This document shows, one piece after another, positions 1 to 9,700 of a stretch of DNA of 64,000 nucleotides. The position numbers were made by a program, and so were the translations under genes. The notes beneath the pieces were generated by a model. That model was not told the DNA's origin. It saw only the letters and a list, made by a program, of their open reading frames with translations, and did not search any database. Source of the stretch: Hermatobates lingyangjiaoensis. Its lineage: Eukaryota > Arthropoda > Insecta > Hemiptera > Hermatobatidae. Position 1 is the first letter of the stretch, and every line of letters starts with the position of its first letter. The stretch is taken from positions 1 through 64,000 of the forward strand of contig JAPFBL010000956.1 of NCBI GenBank assembly GCA_026182355.1. Reading direction: 5' to 3'.

Positions 1-574
1 TTTTTGATATTCCCCAAAATAATTGCTCTAGTTTACTGAGACAATTAAGTTGGAAGAATTTTATAAAATAAATTTGAAAATTTAAGTTACATTTTAAAAC
101 TTAAGTTACATAAGCAAGGAATACAATTGATGATATATTTCTGTAGAAATATAACCTTCTTTCAAACTCTGTAGAAGAAGAAACAGTATCCGAAAAAATG
201 CTACTTCATACTACTTCTACTTGCTTTGTTATACATATATATATGAACGTATTTTTATATGGTGGAGTTCAAACTATATGTACAGTTTTATAAAAAATAA
301 AAATCATTTGCTAAATATTTTTTTACATATAAATGCTTTTTCGATGAAAATACGACAAATAAAGTTCAATGTAGACAACAAAAGAGTGAGAAATGAAACA
401 TTAACAGAGGAAGTATCAACAAAATTACATCTCACAAGCTACAGCCATGAAAATAAATGTTTTCGTTCATTTTGAAGTAAAAAAAGTGTCTTCATTTAAC
501 GAAAGACCAAGTGGATTGAGAAAAGATTAACAGGGAATCATGAGTATTTTTAGAACATAAATATTTTCTTTCAA
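1..574. other. AT-rich stretch, no feature recognised
   Basis: The sequence is low-complexity and AT-rich with a short TA run near 231-244. Small open frames here lack any recognisable motif and are expected by chance at this base composition. Confidence 0.6.
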
Positions 575-835
575 CCTACGACCAACGATTCTTTCCACGC
601 ACTGTAGTGCTCGTTGTAATTAGCAGATCAGGTCACAGACCTACTGCTGCTGAGTTATAACACTGCTGTGTTTGTGGAGTCATTAATTAATGTCTGTACT
701 CTTTTATTAGGTATTCGGTATAGCTTATTCCGTATACATTGGTCTTCTTGAGTCGTGAAAAGTTATAGGTCTAGGGTTTGGCTTCCTATTTTAACATTTT
801 CTACTATTTTGAGGTCACAGTAAAGATTAGTTACC
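575..835 (+). repeat. Dispersed repeat R1, copy 1
   Basis: This segment matches 63,603-63,870: both contain CCAACGATTCTTTCC, then a GCACTGT-GTGC word, then GGTCAC-GACCTACT-CTGCTGA, TGTCTGTACT and later GGGTTTGG before CTTCCTATTTTAA-like sequence. The two copies have diverged by substitutions and indels. I do not recognise the family. The GC-richer, non-tandem character would fit a LINE or LTR end. Confidence 0.6.
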
Positions 836-1703
836 TATTTAAATTGAGGGAATACTAAAAAGTGATTGGCCATCGTAAAATTTTCATTCGTACTGATTAT
901 ATATATATATATATATAAAAAATGTTTTTACCAAAAGTTGGTTTCAATTGATTATCTAATCTATATCCTACTAAATCATCAAAATTTATGAATACATCAA
1001 AGTTATTTCAAAGATATACATTTTTGTTTTCCATCGTATAACAGTTGCTAAGTCAATTTTGTCATAAAAATCTCTGAATTGACCAATAAAAAGAACATTA
1101 CTGTTTGCAACCGAAACTGCACGTTTTGTTAGATCACGTATTCATTAGATTAGTTCATTGTCTTTCCCTATAAATCCGATAATTACCTCCATAGACAATC
1201 TATTATACTGTCTGTATCAAACGAATTTATTTTCTTAGAATAAAATAACTCCATCAAGTTGCGTAATTGTTCAATATGAAAAAAGAACAATAATGTTTTA
1301 TGCTGTAAAGAATTATATTTGTAGAATATTTTACTAGTGTTGTAATGTTTTCATTACTACAATCCTTTAACGAATTGATTCCCATGTGTCTAGATTTAAT
1401 TGTATATTGTATTTCAAGGAGATAGTATGTCAAAAACGCCCAAAATTAATTACTAATTCAATTCTGCAAGAGCGCAGAGATATTGTTAGTTCACATAATT
1501 ACGAATACCCATATTATTAGTTCAACAGTTTGTACTACTATTAGCCAGTAATTAATTTAATAAAGGTGTTCCTTCATACTACTTAGTTCATTTTTGTTTT
1601 GAAAAAAGTTAAAAACAGGTTATTTTTAGCTGCTGTTCCCCCAAATCGTTAAAATTGTTTCCTTATATTACTCTCTTTAAAAATCATGTTTAAATGTAAA
1701 TGG
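836..1703. other. No gene seen; (TA)n at about 896-917
   Basis: AT-rich sequence with a short TA microsatellite. No coding, RNA or repeat-family signal was found. Confidence 0.55.
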
Positions 1704-1794
1704 ATAGGTTAGCCCAGTGGAATAGTGCTCGCCTATGGAGTATTAGGTCCGGGGTTCAATAGCAACTTTGTCCTTCGATTTATTCAAAATCGAA
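1704..1794 (+). repeat. tRNA-derived SINE, 5' part (truncated)
   Basis: The A-box-like TAGCCCAGTGG and B-box-like GGGGTTCAATA sit at tRNA spacing, followed by the TCGATTTATTCA tail word shared with the other SINEs here (11.95, 28.6, 33.6, 35.5 and 46.8 kb). It stops at the left end of the Helitron at 1,795. The distal half of the SINE is not seen beyond the Helitron. Confidence 0.75.
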
Positions 1795-2921
1795 TCTATA
1801 TAAATAAAATAATGATTTTGTCTGTACATTCCTTAGAACTGACTCATTTCAAGTTTTCTTTACGTTTCATACATTGGAGAAACCGAATCCACCCTTAGAA
1901 AAATTTCTGTCGGTTTGTCTGTTTGTCCGCAAAACTTTGTCACAAGTAAACTCAGCTACCATAAGACATATCAAGCTGAAACTTTTACAGTAGATTTCTG
2001 TAGGTCTAACTTAAAATATAGACTCTGAATTGATTGGAAATTCAACGTAGAAGTGAGGTTATGGACGTTTAAACCAAAAACGTTTGTCACAAGTAAACTC
2101 AGCCACCATAAGACATGGCGGGCTGAAACTTTGACACTAGATTTGCATATGCCTAACTTAAAATACGGGCTCTAAATAGATTCATAATTCAGTACAGAAA
2201 CGAAGTTATGGGGCTTTAAGCGTATTTTCCTAACTTCACAGACAAGTTTGTTTTGAAAATACACAGGTGTGGCAAGTAGGTATTGTTAGTTGATTTCAAT
2301 TTCATTGGAGCATATGCATATATTCCGTATTTGACATCTTTGAAAAAGTGTTTCCCAGAGTTGAGGATGTACTATCCATTACGAATAAATAGATTCATGT
2401 TACGAAACATGAGTGCCCTAAAACTGTGCAAAGGGACACGACTCTGAGTTCGTGCTCCACACAGATATGCCATAGAGGCGGACATAATGACTGGATGTTG
2501 TATTGGGGAGTCTGTGTGTATACCACGCATACCATTGATTCCGAGCCACTGTCTGTTTCCGTTGAAATGATTGCAAAGTCCTTTGAGAGTCTATTTCGCA
2601 ATGACGATAACTAAGTCGCAAAAGGGAGACTTTATCTAACGCAGGAATTCAAGCTAGCGAGACCAAGTTTTTCTCACATGGTCAACTATAGTTTACTTGC
2701 TCAAGAGTCAGAGGTTCCATCTGTTTGTTCTTCCGTGAACTTGAAGGACAGACAGCTAATGTGGTGTATACAGAGGCATTTGTTTAACACTGTACTAATA
2801 ATTATATTTTCTACTATTCTATAATTTCTAATTATAGTATTAGTATAATACTATAATTGATATTTTGGAATACCAAGTATAATAGAATTTTTGATTCCCT
2901 CAAAGACGGTACGTTTGCTAG
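1795..2921 (+). mobile_element. Non-autonomous Helitron, copy 1
   Basis: It begins TCTATATAAATAAAA and ends in CTAG, preceded about 10 bases upstream by a decayed hairpin (CCCTC-AAA-GACGG). The flanks are A and T, as expected for Helitron insertion between A and T without target duplication. It aligns along its length with 14,855-16,054. About 150 bp containing GTCACAAGTAAACTCAGC is duplicated in tandem here (about 1,939 and 2,085) but single in copy 2. No Rep/helicase coding is seen. The family assignment rests on the termini. Confidence 0.65.
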
Positions 2922-3057
2922 TATATTATATACGCACTTCCCACCAATAACTTCATTTATACCAACAATACATATTCACAATGTTTCACTGAAGCTATGT
3001 TCTTTTATACCATTGGCTATAATTTGCACATTAAATTATTATTGAGTAGAGGAAATT

Positions 3058-3190
3058 ATGTTTTTTTTTTCCAATGTGGTCACCCAACCAAGGCAATTAC
3101 CATGCCTGACGATGCTGAACTTTTATTCTCCAACAGGAACTGCCAAAGTGAAATGCAGTTGACATAAGCCTTGTTATGTATAAATGTCAT
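3058..3190. repeat. Dispersed repeat R2, copy 1
   Basis: It starts with a T-run and shares CCAACCAA-GCAAT and GTTGACATAAGC-TTGTTAT words with 39,595-39,722. Both copies are about 130 bp with a T-run at the left end, which suggests a short retroposon lying on the minus strand with an A-tail. The family is not recognised. Confidence 0.6.
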
Positions 3191-4159
3191 CATATCAAGA
3201 ATGAGAGATATTTTACTGTCTAATAAAGGTTAAAGATTACGCAAATGTAGACTGTGAATTATTGTTATGGATTAAAGAAATTCACCTGGCACTCTTCATC
3301 ACAATCTTATATTCTCCAGGAATATTCTAAGTTTAAGCCAAAAAAAATAGAATTAAACATTTTAAATAAATAACTGACTTAGAACTACAATTTTGCAAAT
3401 TTTCTACCTTTTTAACTGAATCAAGACTATTCACACCACTAAATCCAAAAATGACATCCATTTTTCTCAATCAGCTGTGGTTTTCTCACTAAATATGTTT
3501 TTAAAAAATTAAATTTTATCGATAAATTGATTGCACTTTTTGACTTAATCAGTTGATTTTCTTTATATATTTCTTACCAAAAATCGTTTTTAAGAGAAAA
3601 ATGTATTACTTGTGCAATATTTCATAGTGTGGTAATTACTCAAACGGGGGGATTTTAAAAACATCTCCACGTCACGTTTTATTAAGGTTTAGGATGAAGT
3701 AAGTCATTTTCCATAAAAATCCTCCTGTTAAGACTGTTAAGAACCTCAATAGTGCAATTCAACATTCATATATTGTATTTAATTTCAAATAATTCACTCT
3801 GATATTTATTAAAGCTCAGATATATGTATATTTCTTCTGAACGGGTACTTAAAAAACGGGCCTCCCCGTGGGCACTACAATATTATTATTATTATTATAT
3901 TAAAGTTAAACATTTCCAAAAAAATATTTAACAAATCTTAAAGACTGTACATATGAAATAATTTCATTAGTTTTACTACATCATATCGAAATCAAAAATC
4001 ATTTTAAAACAACAATCTATTTTTTTATTAACATTTTACAAAGTTGGTGCAAATAAATAGGAAAAATATCAATTTTCAATTATATTTAAATGTTATAGCA
4101 TTATTATAAACAGACGAAACTATTGGTCTTTATGTTTGACTATCTTTACAGTTACGCTA
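3191..4159. other. No gene seen
   Basis: AT-rich unique-looking sequence with a short (TAT)n at about 3,880-3,900. Nothing else was supported. Confidence 0.5.
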
Positions 4160-5128
4160 GGTTTTGATATATTTTTAGTTATGCTATCCTGATATAGTAA
4201 TATAAACTTATAATTTATTACAAACTTCGTGTTATGGATCCCAAAAATATTATTTTTCCTCGTGGACCCCTCGTAATCTTCTGTGGACTCCTAGAGGACC
4301 ATGTCGACCACGCTTGCAACAACCGGTTTAAATAATGTAGTTCTTTGTAAATATTTTAAAATAACTTGGTATATATTTGTTTATTCTAGTAATCCTAAGA
4401 ACATGATAATCCTGTAAACCAGTGTTTCCCAAACTTTTTCGAGTGACCGCCCCCTTAGGTCCATAAACCTATAACTCAACACTCTTGAATAGTAATCCGA
4501 TTCCTAGACTAAATAACCAAATGAGTAACATTTTAATAATTAAATTAAAATAATTACTAATCGAATATTTACTTAGAATCCAATAGATGTTTTGTTTCAT
4601 AGCATATTTATGCGAAAGAATTAATAAACAATAAAAGAAACTTAGGTAAGAATATACTTTTAACATAAAAATGAATTATCAAAACAGGTAATTTTAAGAA
4701 ACTGTTTCCTAGAAGTTTACATCTCGTGTTTTTACTTAAATTTAGAAATTATATTGCATGAACATTTTCAATTTATGGAAATAGAATCCCCGCTCCTTTT
4801 TGCATCCCCCCCCCCCCCCCGATATCACAGCACCGCCCACTTTGGAAAACACTGCTGTAAACATTTTGAGCTGGTGCAAGAAAATCACTGATTTTAGAAA
4901 TCAAATCTCTTTTTTGTTCTTTGGGATAGTCAAGTGACAAGAAGTGTCAGGGCAGAAAAGATGCTAGCATGTTAAATATTTCTACTAGTTTGTACTGCAC
5001 TATAACTATGGAGTCCTCAAGGAATAATAATATTTTGAGATTTTGGGGGTCCGTGGAACGCTGTGAGTCCAACATCTTATAAGTTTATATGCATCTATGA
5101 GGATAGTATAATCAAAAATATATCAAAG
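4160..5128. mobile_element. Long inverted-repeat element (arms of about 115 bp)
   Basis: The left arm, 4,160-4,275, starts with TTTGATATATTTTT. The right arm, 5,010-5,128, carries the reverse complement, sharing a TATAAACTTATAA word, a GGACCCC/GGGGTCC word and the CTATCCT word in mirrored order. Arm identity is clearly imperfect, so the element is old. A younger hAT-like MITE (4,420-4,854) lies inside. It has no coding capacity, and the superfamily is undetermined. Confidence 0.55.
4412..4862. mobile_element. hAT-like MITE with perfect 8-bp target duplication
   Basis: The element is 4,420-4,854, flanked on both sides by CTGTAAAC (4,412-4,419 and 4,855-4,862). The termini are CAGTGTTTCCCAAA and, on the other strand, CAGTGTTTTCCAAA. 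An 8-bp duplication with CAGTG-type ends is characteristic of hAT transposons. There is no transposase. A run of C (4,806-4,820) marks an internal slippage site. The perfect duplication suggests a fairly young insertion. Confidence 0.85.
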
Positions 5129-5139
5129 CAGATAAAGCA

Positions 5140-5335
5140 TATCAAGACTCCTTCAACTTTAGGAAAATTAAATTCCGGCAGAGATACCAGAAATCCTGAA
5201 GACTTCAATCAAACAGGTTAATTTGTTATTATATTTTTTGTTTAGTTCATTTAGCTCTCTGATGATGTTGTAACGAAAGGCCTTAGAGCATTGTATCTAA
5301 TATATATTTGTTTATTGTGGTTGTTTAATTCACTT
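5140..5335 (+). mobile_element. Solo PLE flanking repeat, family I
   Basis: It carries the hammerhead motif at 5,254-5,289, followed by TTGTATCTAATATATATTTG and a (TA)n junction at about 5,337-5,362. Unlike most copies here, no mirrored partner lies beside it. The related family I pair is at 41.6 kb. Confidence 0.6.
5254..5289 (+). ncRNA. Hammerhead ribozyme, family I (intact-looking)
   Basis: Stem I is GCTCT/AGAGC (5 bp). The core box is CTGATGA, followed by one extra T. Stem II is GTT/AAC with a GT loop. The GAAA box runs into the self-complementary stem III AGGCCT, then T17 as the predicted cleavage base at 5,284. All required core bases are present. The 6-base palindromic stem III is too short for a stable monomer and suggests dimer folding. 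Confidence 0.8.
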
Positions 5336-5362
5336 ATACATATATATATATATATATATATA

Positions 5363-5622
5363 TCAGTTCAAAAATGAAGAAAAGCAACACACAGAGAAAG
5401 AGACACACTTACAAACTCAAATTTTCGGATGATCCGTCTTCAGGAGAAAAGAGAATGGGCGACCAAGCACGCCGGAAACACAACGGCAGGAAACTGTTGT
5501 GTTTTCGGCGTGCTTGGTCGCCCATTCTCTTTTCTCGTAAGTGTGTCTCTTTCTCTGTGTGTTGCTTTTCTTCATGTTTGAACTGATTTGCGTCCAGTTT
5601 GGATCGTTTTTTCGAATTTTGA
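5363..5622. mobile_element. PLE palindrome, family H variant
   Basis: The left arm runs in reverse from CAGTTCAAA through AAGAAAAGCAACACACAG. The right arm (about 5,488-5,590) is its mirror, ending in TTTGAACTG. The centre is a near-perfect inverted repeat around GGCGTGCTTGGTCGCCC words. The left arm retains a hammerhead (5,416-5,447). The right arm lacks it through a compact deletion. Confidence 0.75.
5416..5447 (-). ncRNA. Hammerhead ribozyme, family H variant
   Basis: On the minus strand: stem I TCTC/GAG-, box CTGAAGA plus an extra C, stem II GGAT/ATCC closed by a single C (too tight, so pairs probably open), then GAAA with stem III AATT and T17. The core boxes are intact. Confidence 0.65.
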
Positions 5623-5639
5623 GGGTATATATATATATA

Positions 5640-5760
5640 TATATATATGAGTTAACAATATTTCACAATAAACACGTAAAATAACAGTCCAAACCATAGA
5701 AAGAAATGAGAAAAAAAACTAAGATCATTCAGCCGTAACAGTCTTCGTCAGAGACGAATC
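5640..5760 (-). mobile_element. Solo PLE flanking repeat, family A
   Basis: A reversed family A unit: tail words ACACGTAAAATAACA and CCAAACCATA precede a diverged hammerhead at 5,717-5,755, whose stem II loop has lost four bases and whose stem III palindrome is broken (ATGATCT). It abuts (TA)n at about 5,627-5,648. Confidence 0.7.
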
Positions 5761-6595
5761 CTAGATCAGTTCATAAGTCATGACAAAGGATACAGTTAAG
5801 CGGTAAATATCGCCACAATAAGAACAGAGTATATTACTATCTATTAAGTCATTGTCGACATTACTTGATCATGTAACGTTACTCAGTGGAATAAGTAATA
5901 AAGTTATCAATGCATCAAAGATTCTGCCCACATCGGCTACTTTCACTAGTTTGAAAGGATCTCATTACCCTATAGGGGAATAAATTCCCAAGATTAACTG
6001 ATTCAAAGATAGAGGAAGCAGAAGAAAAGGAAAAATGTATAGTGTATAATCTGTTATGAAGGTACTTAACTTAAGTACTCTCTGAAAATAATTAATGATG
6101 AAAAATGCTGTCCTGCGAGTAGTTGATCAGGTTTGCAAATTATTTGCAGTATTTTTTGCCTCACGAAATTGTGGAGCAGGGTGTTTATCCAGAATTAGTC
6201 ACATGCGAGTTTATTAATGTCCAGTTAATGCCCTGTCATGGAGACTAAAGACATATTGAGTATATATATAATAAAGTTTCAACTAGGCAGTACAAAAGAG
6301 ATACTGGCACTCATGATTCTAGATCATTTCGGTTATAAACCGTTCTACAGGAGATAAACTTTGACAGCAAAATGGGATTTATTAAATACATTTCCCTACC
6401 GTTTGAAATATCGCCAACTTGCCTGTGACTCAAACTTAAATATTGTGTTCCCAACAGGTGATCACACTTTGAAGTTTCCTGAGTGTAATAAAATAGTATT
6501 TTTGAACAAGCCTCTTTGTACCTGTTAATGTAGGTTGTTAACATATATTGAACACTTATTTTCTTTTTTAACAACATTCGGTCCAGCTTCAAACA
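5761..6595. other. No gene seen
   Basis: AT-rich sequence. An open frame on the minus strand of about 97 codons (6,311-6,604) shows no motif, and I treat it as chance. Confidence 0.5.
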
Positions 6596-6599
6596 ATTT

Positions 6600-6626
6600 A
6601 ACACCTTTAAGCCGACATTTCCTCTA

Positions 6627-6667
<41 letters not shown>

Positions 6668-6800
6668 TTAAATTACACAACGCGACACAGAAAAAAAGAA
6701 TAAAAAGCACACTTACTAAATTCTCAATATTTCAAACTGTTGTTCATCATCAGGAGTATATATATATAATTAAAAGAAACGGTCCAGCGGACTTTTTTTA
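6600..6800 (-). mobile_element. PLE flanking repeat, family F
   Basis: A (TA)n tract (about 6,635-6,664) is followed by reversed PLE end sequence with the hammerhead at 6,723-6,756, then a second short TA tract near 6,758. The word ACACTTACTAAATT corresponds to the AGTAAGTGTG tail word of family H, so families F and H are related. Confidence 0.65.
6723..6756 (-). ncRNA. Hammerhead ribozyme, family F (intact-looking)
   Basis: Stem I is CTC/GAG, the box is CTGATGA plus an extra T, stem II is GAAC/GTTT with an ACAA-type loop, then GAAA with stem III ATAT and T17. All conserved core positions are present on the minus strand. Confidence 0.75.
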
Positions 6801-6850
6801 ATAAAATAAATTCAAAACGAAGGAAACATACAGAAAGATACAGACATAAC

Positions 6851-6892
6851 TCACATCGATATTTCGACCATCGTCGTCATCAGGAGGTGTGA
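6851..6892 (-). ncRNA. Hammerhead ribozyme, family G
   Basis: The box is CTGATGA plus an extra C, stem II is GAC/GTC, and GAAA is followed by stem III ATAT and C17. Stem I is long but interrupted (GATGTGAG against CACACCTC, with 2 mismatches in 8). The core is intact. Confidence 0.72.
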
Positions 6893-6943
6893 CTCACCGG
6901 AGGCAGTGACTCACCGCCCTGCCTTCCTGCGGCACTCTTCGCT

Positions 6944-6990
6944 CTTCACACCTCCTAATGACGACGATGGTTGAAATATCGATGTGAGTT
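6944..6990 (+). ncRNA. Hammerhead ribozyme, family G (core mutated)
   Basis: The mirrored partner of the motif at 6,851-6,892. The box reads CTAATGA, so the invariant G5 is replaced by A, which should abolish cleavage. Stem II (GAC/GTT), GAAA and ATAT are retained. Confidence 0.7.
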
Positions 6991-7403
6991 AGGTATGTGT
7001 CTTTCTGTGTGTTTCCTTCGTTTTGAATTTATTTTATTTATATATATATATTATTACGATACTATAAATTATGTAAACTCACGATAAATTATAATAAACT
7101 CCAGATGATTTAGTAAACTCCAAGTAATAACAGGGTTTGGATGCTGTTATGTTGGTGCCCTCGATTTTTTTTACGTAGATGGTAACAAACTCTGAAGGGT
7201 CGTGGTTCCGAGAGTCCCAGCCTGTACTACATCAGGCACTGGTACTTGAAAGATCCCTATTTTTAATCAACTTCAGTTGGCCCAAATTTAGGACATCCAG
7301 AGTAAAAAAAAAAAAGAAAAAGATCTTTTGGTAATAAAGTAATAATTTTTTTTTAGAATATTCAAGATGTTGAAAAAAATCAACTAAATCAAGTTGTATT
7401 TCA

Positions 7404-7619
7404 TTGTTTTTTTTAACAAAAACTTTTGAACAACATAGCAAAGATACTAGCCACCTCAACAGGGAAGAGAAACCTATGACTGAAGCAAGGAAAAGAAGAG
7501 GGATTCGAATTTCGCTGAAGGAAATGAGAAATGCAATGGTAGCATACAGACTGCACAGCATGGGAGCTGACAATGCATTCCTCGTCCAAGGTCAGACATT
7601 GACCTCGCCTTCGGGCTGA
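7404..7619 (+). CDS. Unrecognised GC-richer open frame, doubtful
   Basis: An open frame of about 71 codons runs here, with a basic middle (EARKRRGIRI) and a segment reading SLKEMRNAMVAYRLHSMG. Base composition is higher in GC than the surroundings from about 7,430 to 7,680, which is why I keep it. I do not recognise a family. It has no signal peptide, no repeat structure and no clear splice sites. It could be a decayed transposon ORF or an old exon, or chance. Confidence 0.2.
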   Translation: MFFLTKTFEQHSKDTSHLNREEKPMTEARKRRGIRISLKEMRNAMVAYRLHSMGADNAFLVQGQTLTSPSG

Positions 7620-7954
7620 CCACACGTGACCATTTGGTCCGCAGGCTCTTTGCTCCAACCTCAATTTGAATTTACTCGCACCCACAGTAATAACATGTGT
7701 TCCTTCAAATCCATCATTCTGCTTGCATCATTCATCACAGAAAGAAACGTAAAAGACTACCATATTTTAAAAAAGATCTGTAGAGCACCTCTCAACAGCT
7801 TTATATTAATTTTTTCTCTATAACTATTTTTGTTCTTCAAAGCAATTTATCGTACATAAATCTCTTTATTTTCTTCAGGTAAAGATTAAATATATAGACA
7901 TATATCTACGTCACATTTATTAAAATGTAAATCAATTTAAATTTTTTCAAACAT

Positions 7955-7989
<35 letters not shown>

Positions 7990-7990
<1 letters not shown>

Positions 7991-8172
7991 TTGTACAATG
8001 GCAGCAGGTCTTCCCTTAAGCATATGTTATTAAAATAAGCAGCAGCTTCTGCATTGACCAGTTTCTTGTTGACACTCTCTAGTTTTCGTATCACTTTGCG
8101 GTGAGACTCTGGTAGCTTCCAAAGAAGGTTAGCAAAAGACATTAACACACACAATAAACATAGGCCAAACAC
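7990..8172 (-). pseudogene. PLE ORF N-terminal fragment, left arm
   Basis: About 60 codons start with a hydrophobic run (FGLCLLCVLMSFANLLW), then a basic amphipathic stretch containing RKLESVNKKLVNAEAAAYFNN and LREDLLPLY. The second part resembles the conserved region near the start of Penelope-like polyproteins, where a short helical segment precedes the RT; the same spacing recurs in the fragments at 24.3, 30.5, 30.8 and 48.9 kb. It is cut by (TA)n after the LLPLYKY codons. I infer a 5' PLE scrap copied as part of a palindrome. No catalytic domain is present. Confidence 0.6.
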
Positions 8173-8269
8173 GAAAAACTAAATTTTAATCACTAAATTA
8201 ACAAACTAAATAAAAATACGAAAGCTTGTACATATTTTTATTTAGTTTGTTAATTTAGTGATTAAAACA

Positions 8270-8440
8270 GTGATTAAAATTTAGTTTTTCGTGTTTGACC
8301 TATGTTTATTGTGTGTGTTAATGTCTTTTGCTAACCTTCTTTGGATGCTACCAGAGTCTCACCGCAAAGCGATACGAAAACTAGAGAGTGTCAACAAGAA
8401 ACTGGTCAATGCAGAAGCTGTTGCTTATTTTAATAATATA
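8270..8440 (+). pseudogene. PLE ORF N-terminal fragment, right arm
   Basis: The mirror copy of 7,990-8,172 with a few substitutions (W-K to W-M, V to A). It stops earlier, directly after the codons for YFNN, where AATAAT merges into (TA)n. The two arms of one palindrome therefore end at different points of the same coding sequence. It is non-functional, and the interpretation is as for the left arm. Confidence 0.6.
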
Positions 8441-8544
8441 TATATATATAAAAAATTGAATAATATATCAACCGTTGGATAGAATAGGTGTATAATAAAA
8501 TCGGGATTCGGTCAATTTTCCAGGATCAAAATCAAACTCTCAAT

Positions 8545-8583
8545 GCCGACGTTTCGGTTTTATTTAAAACCTTTTTCATAGGC
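8545..8583 (-). ncRNA. Degenerate hammerhead, family D
   Basis: GCC/GGC stem I, stem II GGTTTT/AAAACC, GAAA, stem III ACGT and C17 are kept. The first core box is damaged (TATGAAA where CTGATGA is expected), so activity is unlikely. Confidence 0.6.
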
Positions 8584-8989
8584 CTACAAACAAAGGATGA
8601 CAAGAAATCATATATAAACATCAACATATAACTAACATCAAAATGGAATATTACAATTGTGAAAAAACAAAAATATATATTCAAGTAGAAGTAATAGAAA
8701 AGCAATAAATATTTTTATGAACTTACAGAAGTCAGAATTTTCGAATTAGAAAAATGATGAAATTTACATTATATAAAATGAAGTAACAATAGATAGTTAG
8801 TGAACTAACATCTTAACTGGTCAAAAACTTGGACCAGACTGATTACAATTACATGTAAACCGAACACTGTTCACTCAAAGAACACAAAAAGGAACTAAGG
8901 AAATTAAATTTCACTAAAATCAACTTAACACTCCTGAATAAATAGTGTTCAAATTGGTAATGTCACTTCTATGATTAACTGAACTTAGA

Positions 8990-9699
8990 TCTTTTTTAAA
9001 TATATAGCATTTCGAGGGTCTTTCTTCTTTGCTCATCCTGTTCTTTATCTACTATAATTGCTTCTTCAAAATCGAACATGTGACCTTCGTTTAAAGCATG
9101 GAATGCTAAAGCAGTTGCGTTACTTTTATTAGTTCTTATTGAATAAGAATGTTGATAAAGTCTTTCTTTTAAAAAACGACTTGTTTCTCCGTAATAACGC
9201 TTGTCGCAGTCTTTACATTGATCGCATAAATGAGGTTACTTTGTAACTCCTTTGGTATTTTTTGTTTCAAATTTGAAAATAAAGACTTGACTTTTCTTTT
9301 GTTATAAAATGCCAATGTAACTTCAGGTACATTTCGTTTGAAAACTTTTCTAATTGATTGTGATAAGCCCTCAACATACGGAAATTTGAAATACTTTTTA
9401 TTTAAAACTTCAAGTTCAGCATGATTTTGATTGGAATGTTCTGGTTGTTCTCTTGTATATTTAAACCAATAACGTTCAATTAAGTTGTTTGGATAACAAT
9501 TTTTCTGCAACAATGACTTTACCCTTTTCTTATTTTCTTTTAGAAAACATGGACTACTAATTTCAACAACCTTCTTAACTAAATTTTGAACACAATTCAA
9601 TTTTTGGTTTATAGCATGAGAGGAGTGATAGTTCAATATTCTTCCTGCACTGGTAGGCTTCCTATACCAATCCGTTAAAATAATGCCATTTTCACCTAT
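8990..9699 (-). pseudogene. Penelope-like polyprotein C-terminus with GIY-YIG endonuclease, frameshifted
   Basis: The first frame (9,699 to about 9,214) reads ENGIILTDWYRKPTSAGRIL, then a basic linker, YVEGLSQSIRKVFKRNVPEV and KSLFSNLKQKIPKELQSNLI. This is the hallmark RT-thumb/connection order of Penelope polyproteins. Near 9,225 the frame shifts: a second frame continues with CDQCKDCDKRYYGETSRF, i.e. the PLE zinc-binding cysteines followed by the YIG half of the GIY-YIG nuclease, then HALNEGHMFDFEEA and DEQRRKTLEMLYI, ending near 8,990. The nuclease would nick DNA to prime reverse transcription. The GIY half is damaged at the frameshift (IY remains). The RT catalytic core is absent, so this is a dead fragment. 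Confidence 0.88.
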
Positions 9700-9700
9700 A

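Larger units (their letters stand above)
6805..7050. mobile_element. PLE palindrome, family G
   Basis: The arms mirror each other around about 6,910: AAAACGAAGGAAACATACAG on the left and CTGTGTGTTTCCTTCGTTTT on the right. Each arm carries a hammerhead motif. The element ends in (TA)n at about 7,040-7,050. Confidence 0.8.
7900..8445. mobile_element. PLE palindrome carrying N-terminal ORF fragments (family X)
   Basis: A large inverted repeat centred near 8,240: the left arm encodes on the minus strand and the right arm on the plus strand the same 50-60-residue protein start. Both arms end in (TA)n (7,956-7,990 and 8,436-8,450), but at two different codons. It contains no RT or endonuclease. 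Confidence 0.75.
8455..9700 (-). mobile_element. 5'-truncated Penelope-like element (family D)
   Basis: Reading on the minus strand: the element begins at (TA)n near 9,700-9,755, encodes the C-terminal part of a PLE polyprotein (9,699 to about 8,990), then has about 400 bp of 3' sequence and ends in a flanking repeat with a degenerate hammerhead (8,545-8,583). Loss of the upstream RT fits 5' truncation during target-primed insertion. Relatives lie at 45.0-46.0 kb and 56.1-56.6 kb. Confidence 0.8.

Noticed and set aside
20..480. 84-codon open frame at 221-475
   Set aside because: AT-driven composition and no recognisable feature or neighbouring signal.
4800..4822. Poly-C tract as a regulatory G-quadruplex
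   Set aside because: A single homopolymer run inside a MITE is better explained by slippage; no spaced G-tracts.
6311..6604. 97-codon open frame, minus strand
   Set aside because: No motif, AT-rich codons and SINE/PLE-rich context; length is compatible with chance.
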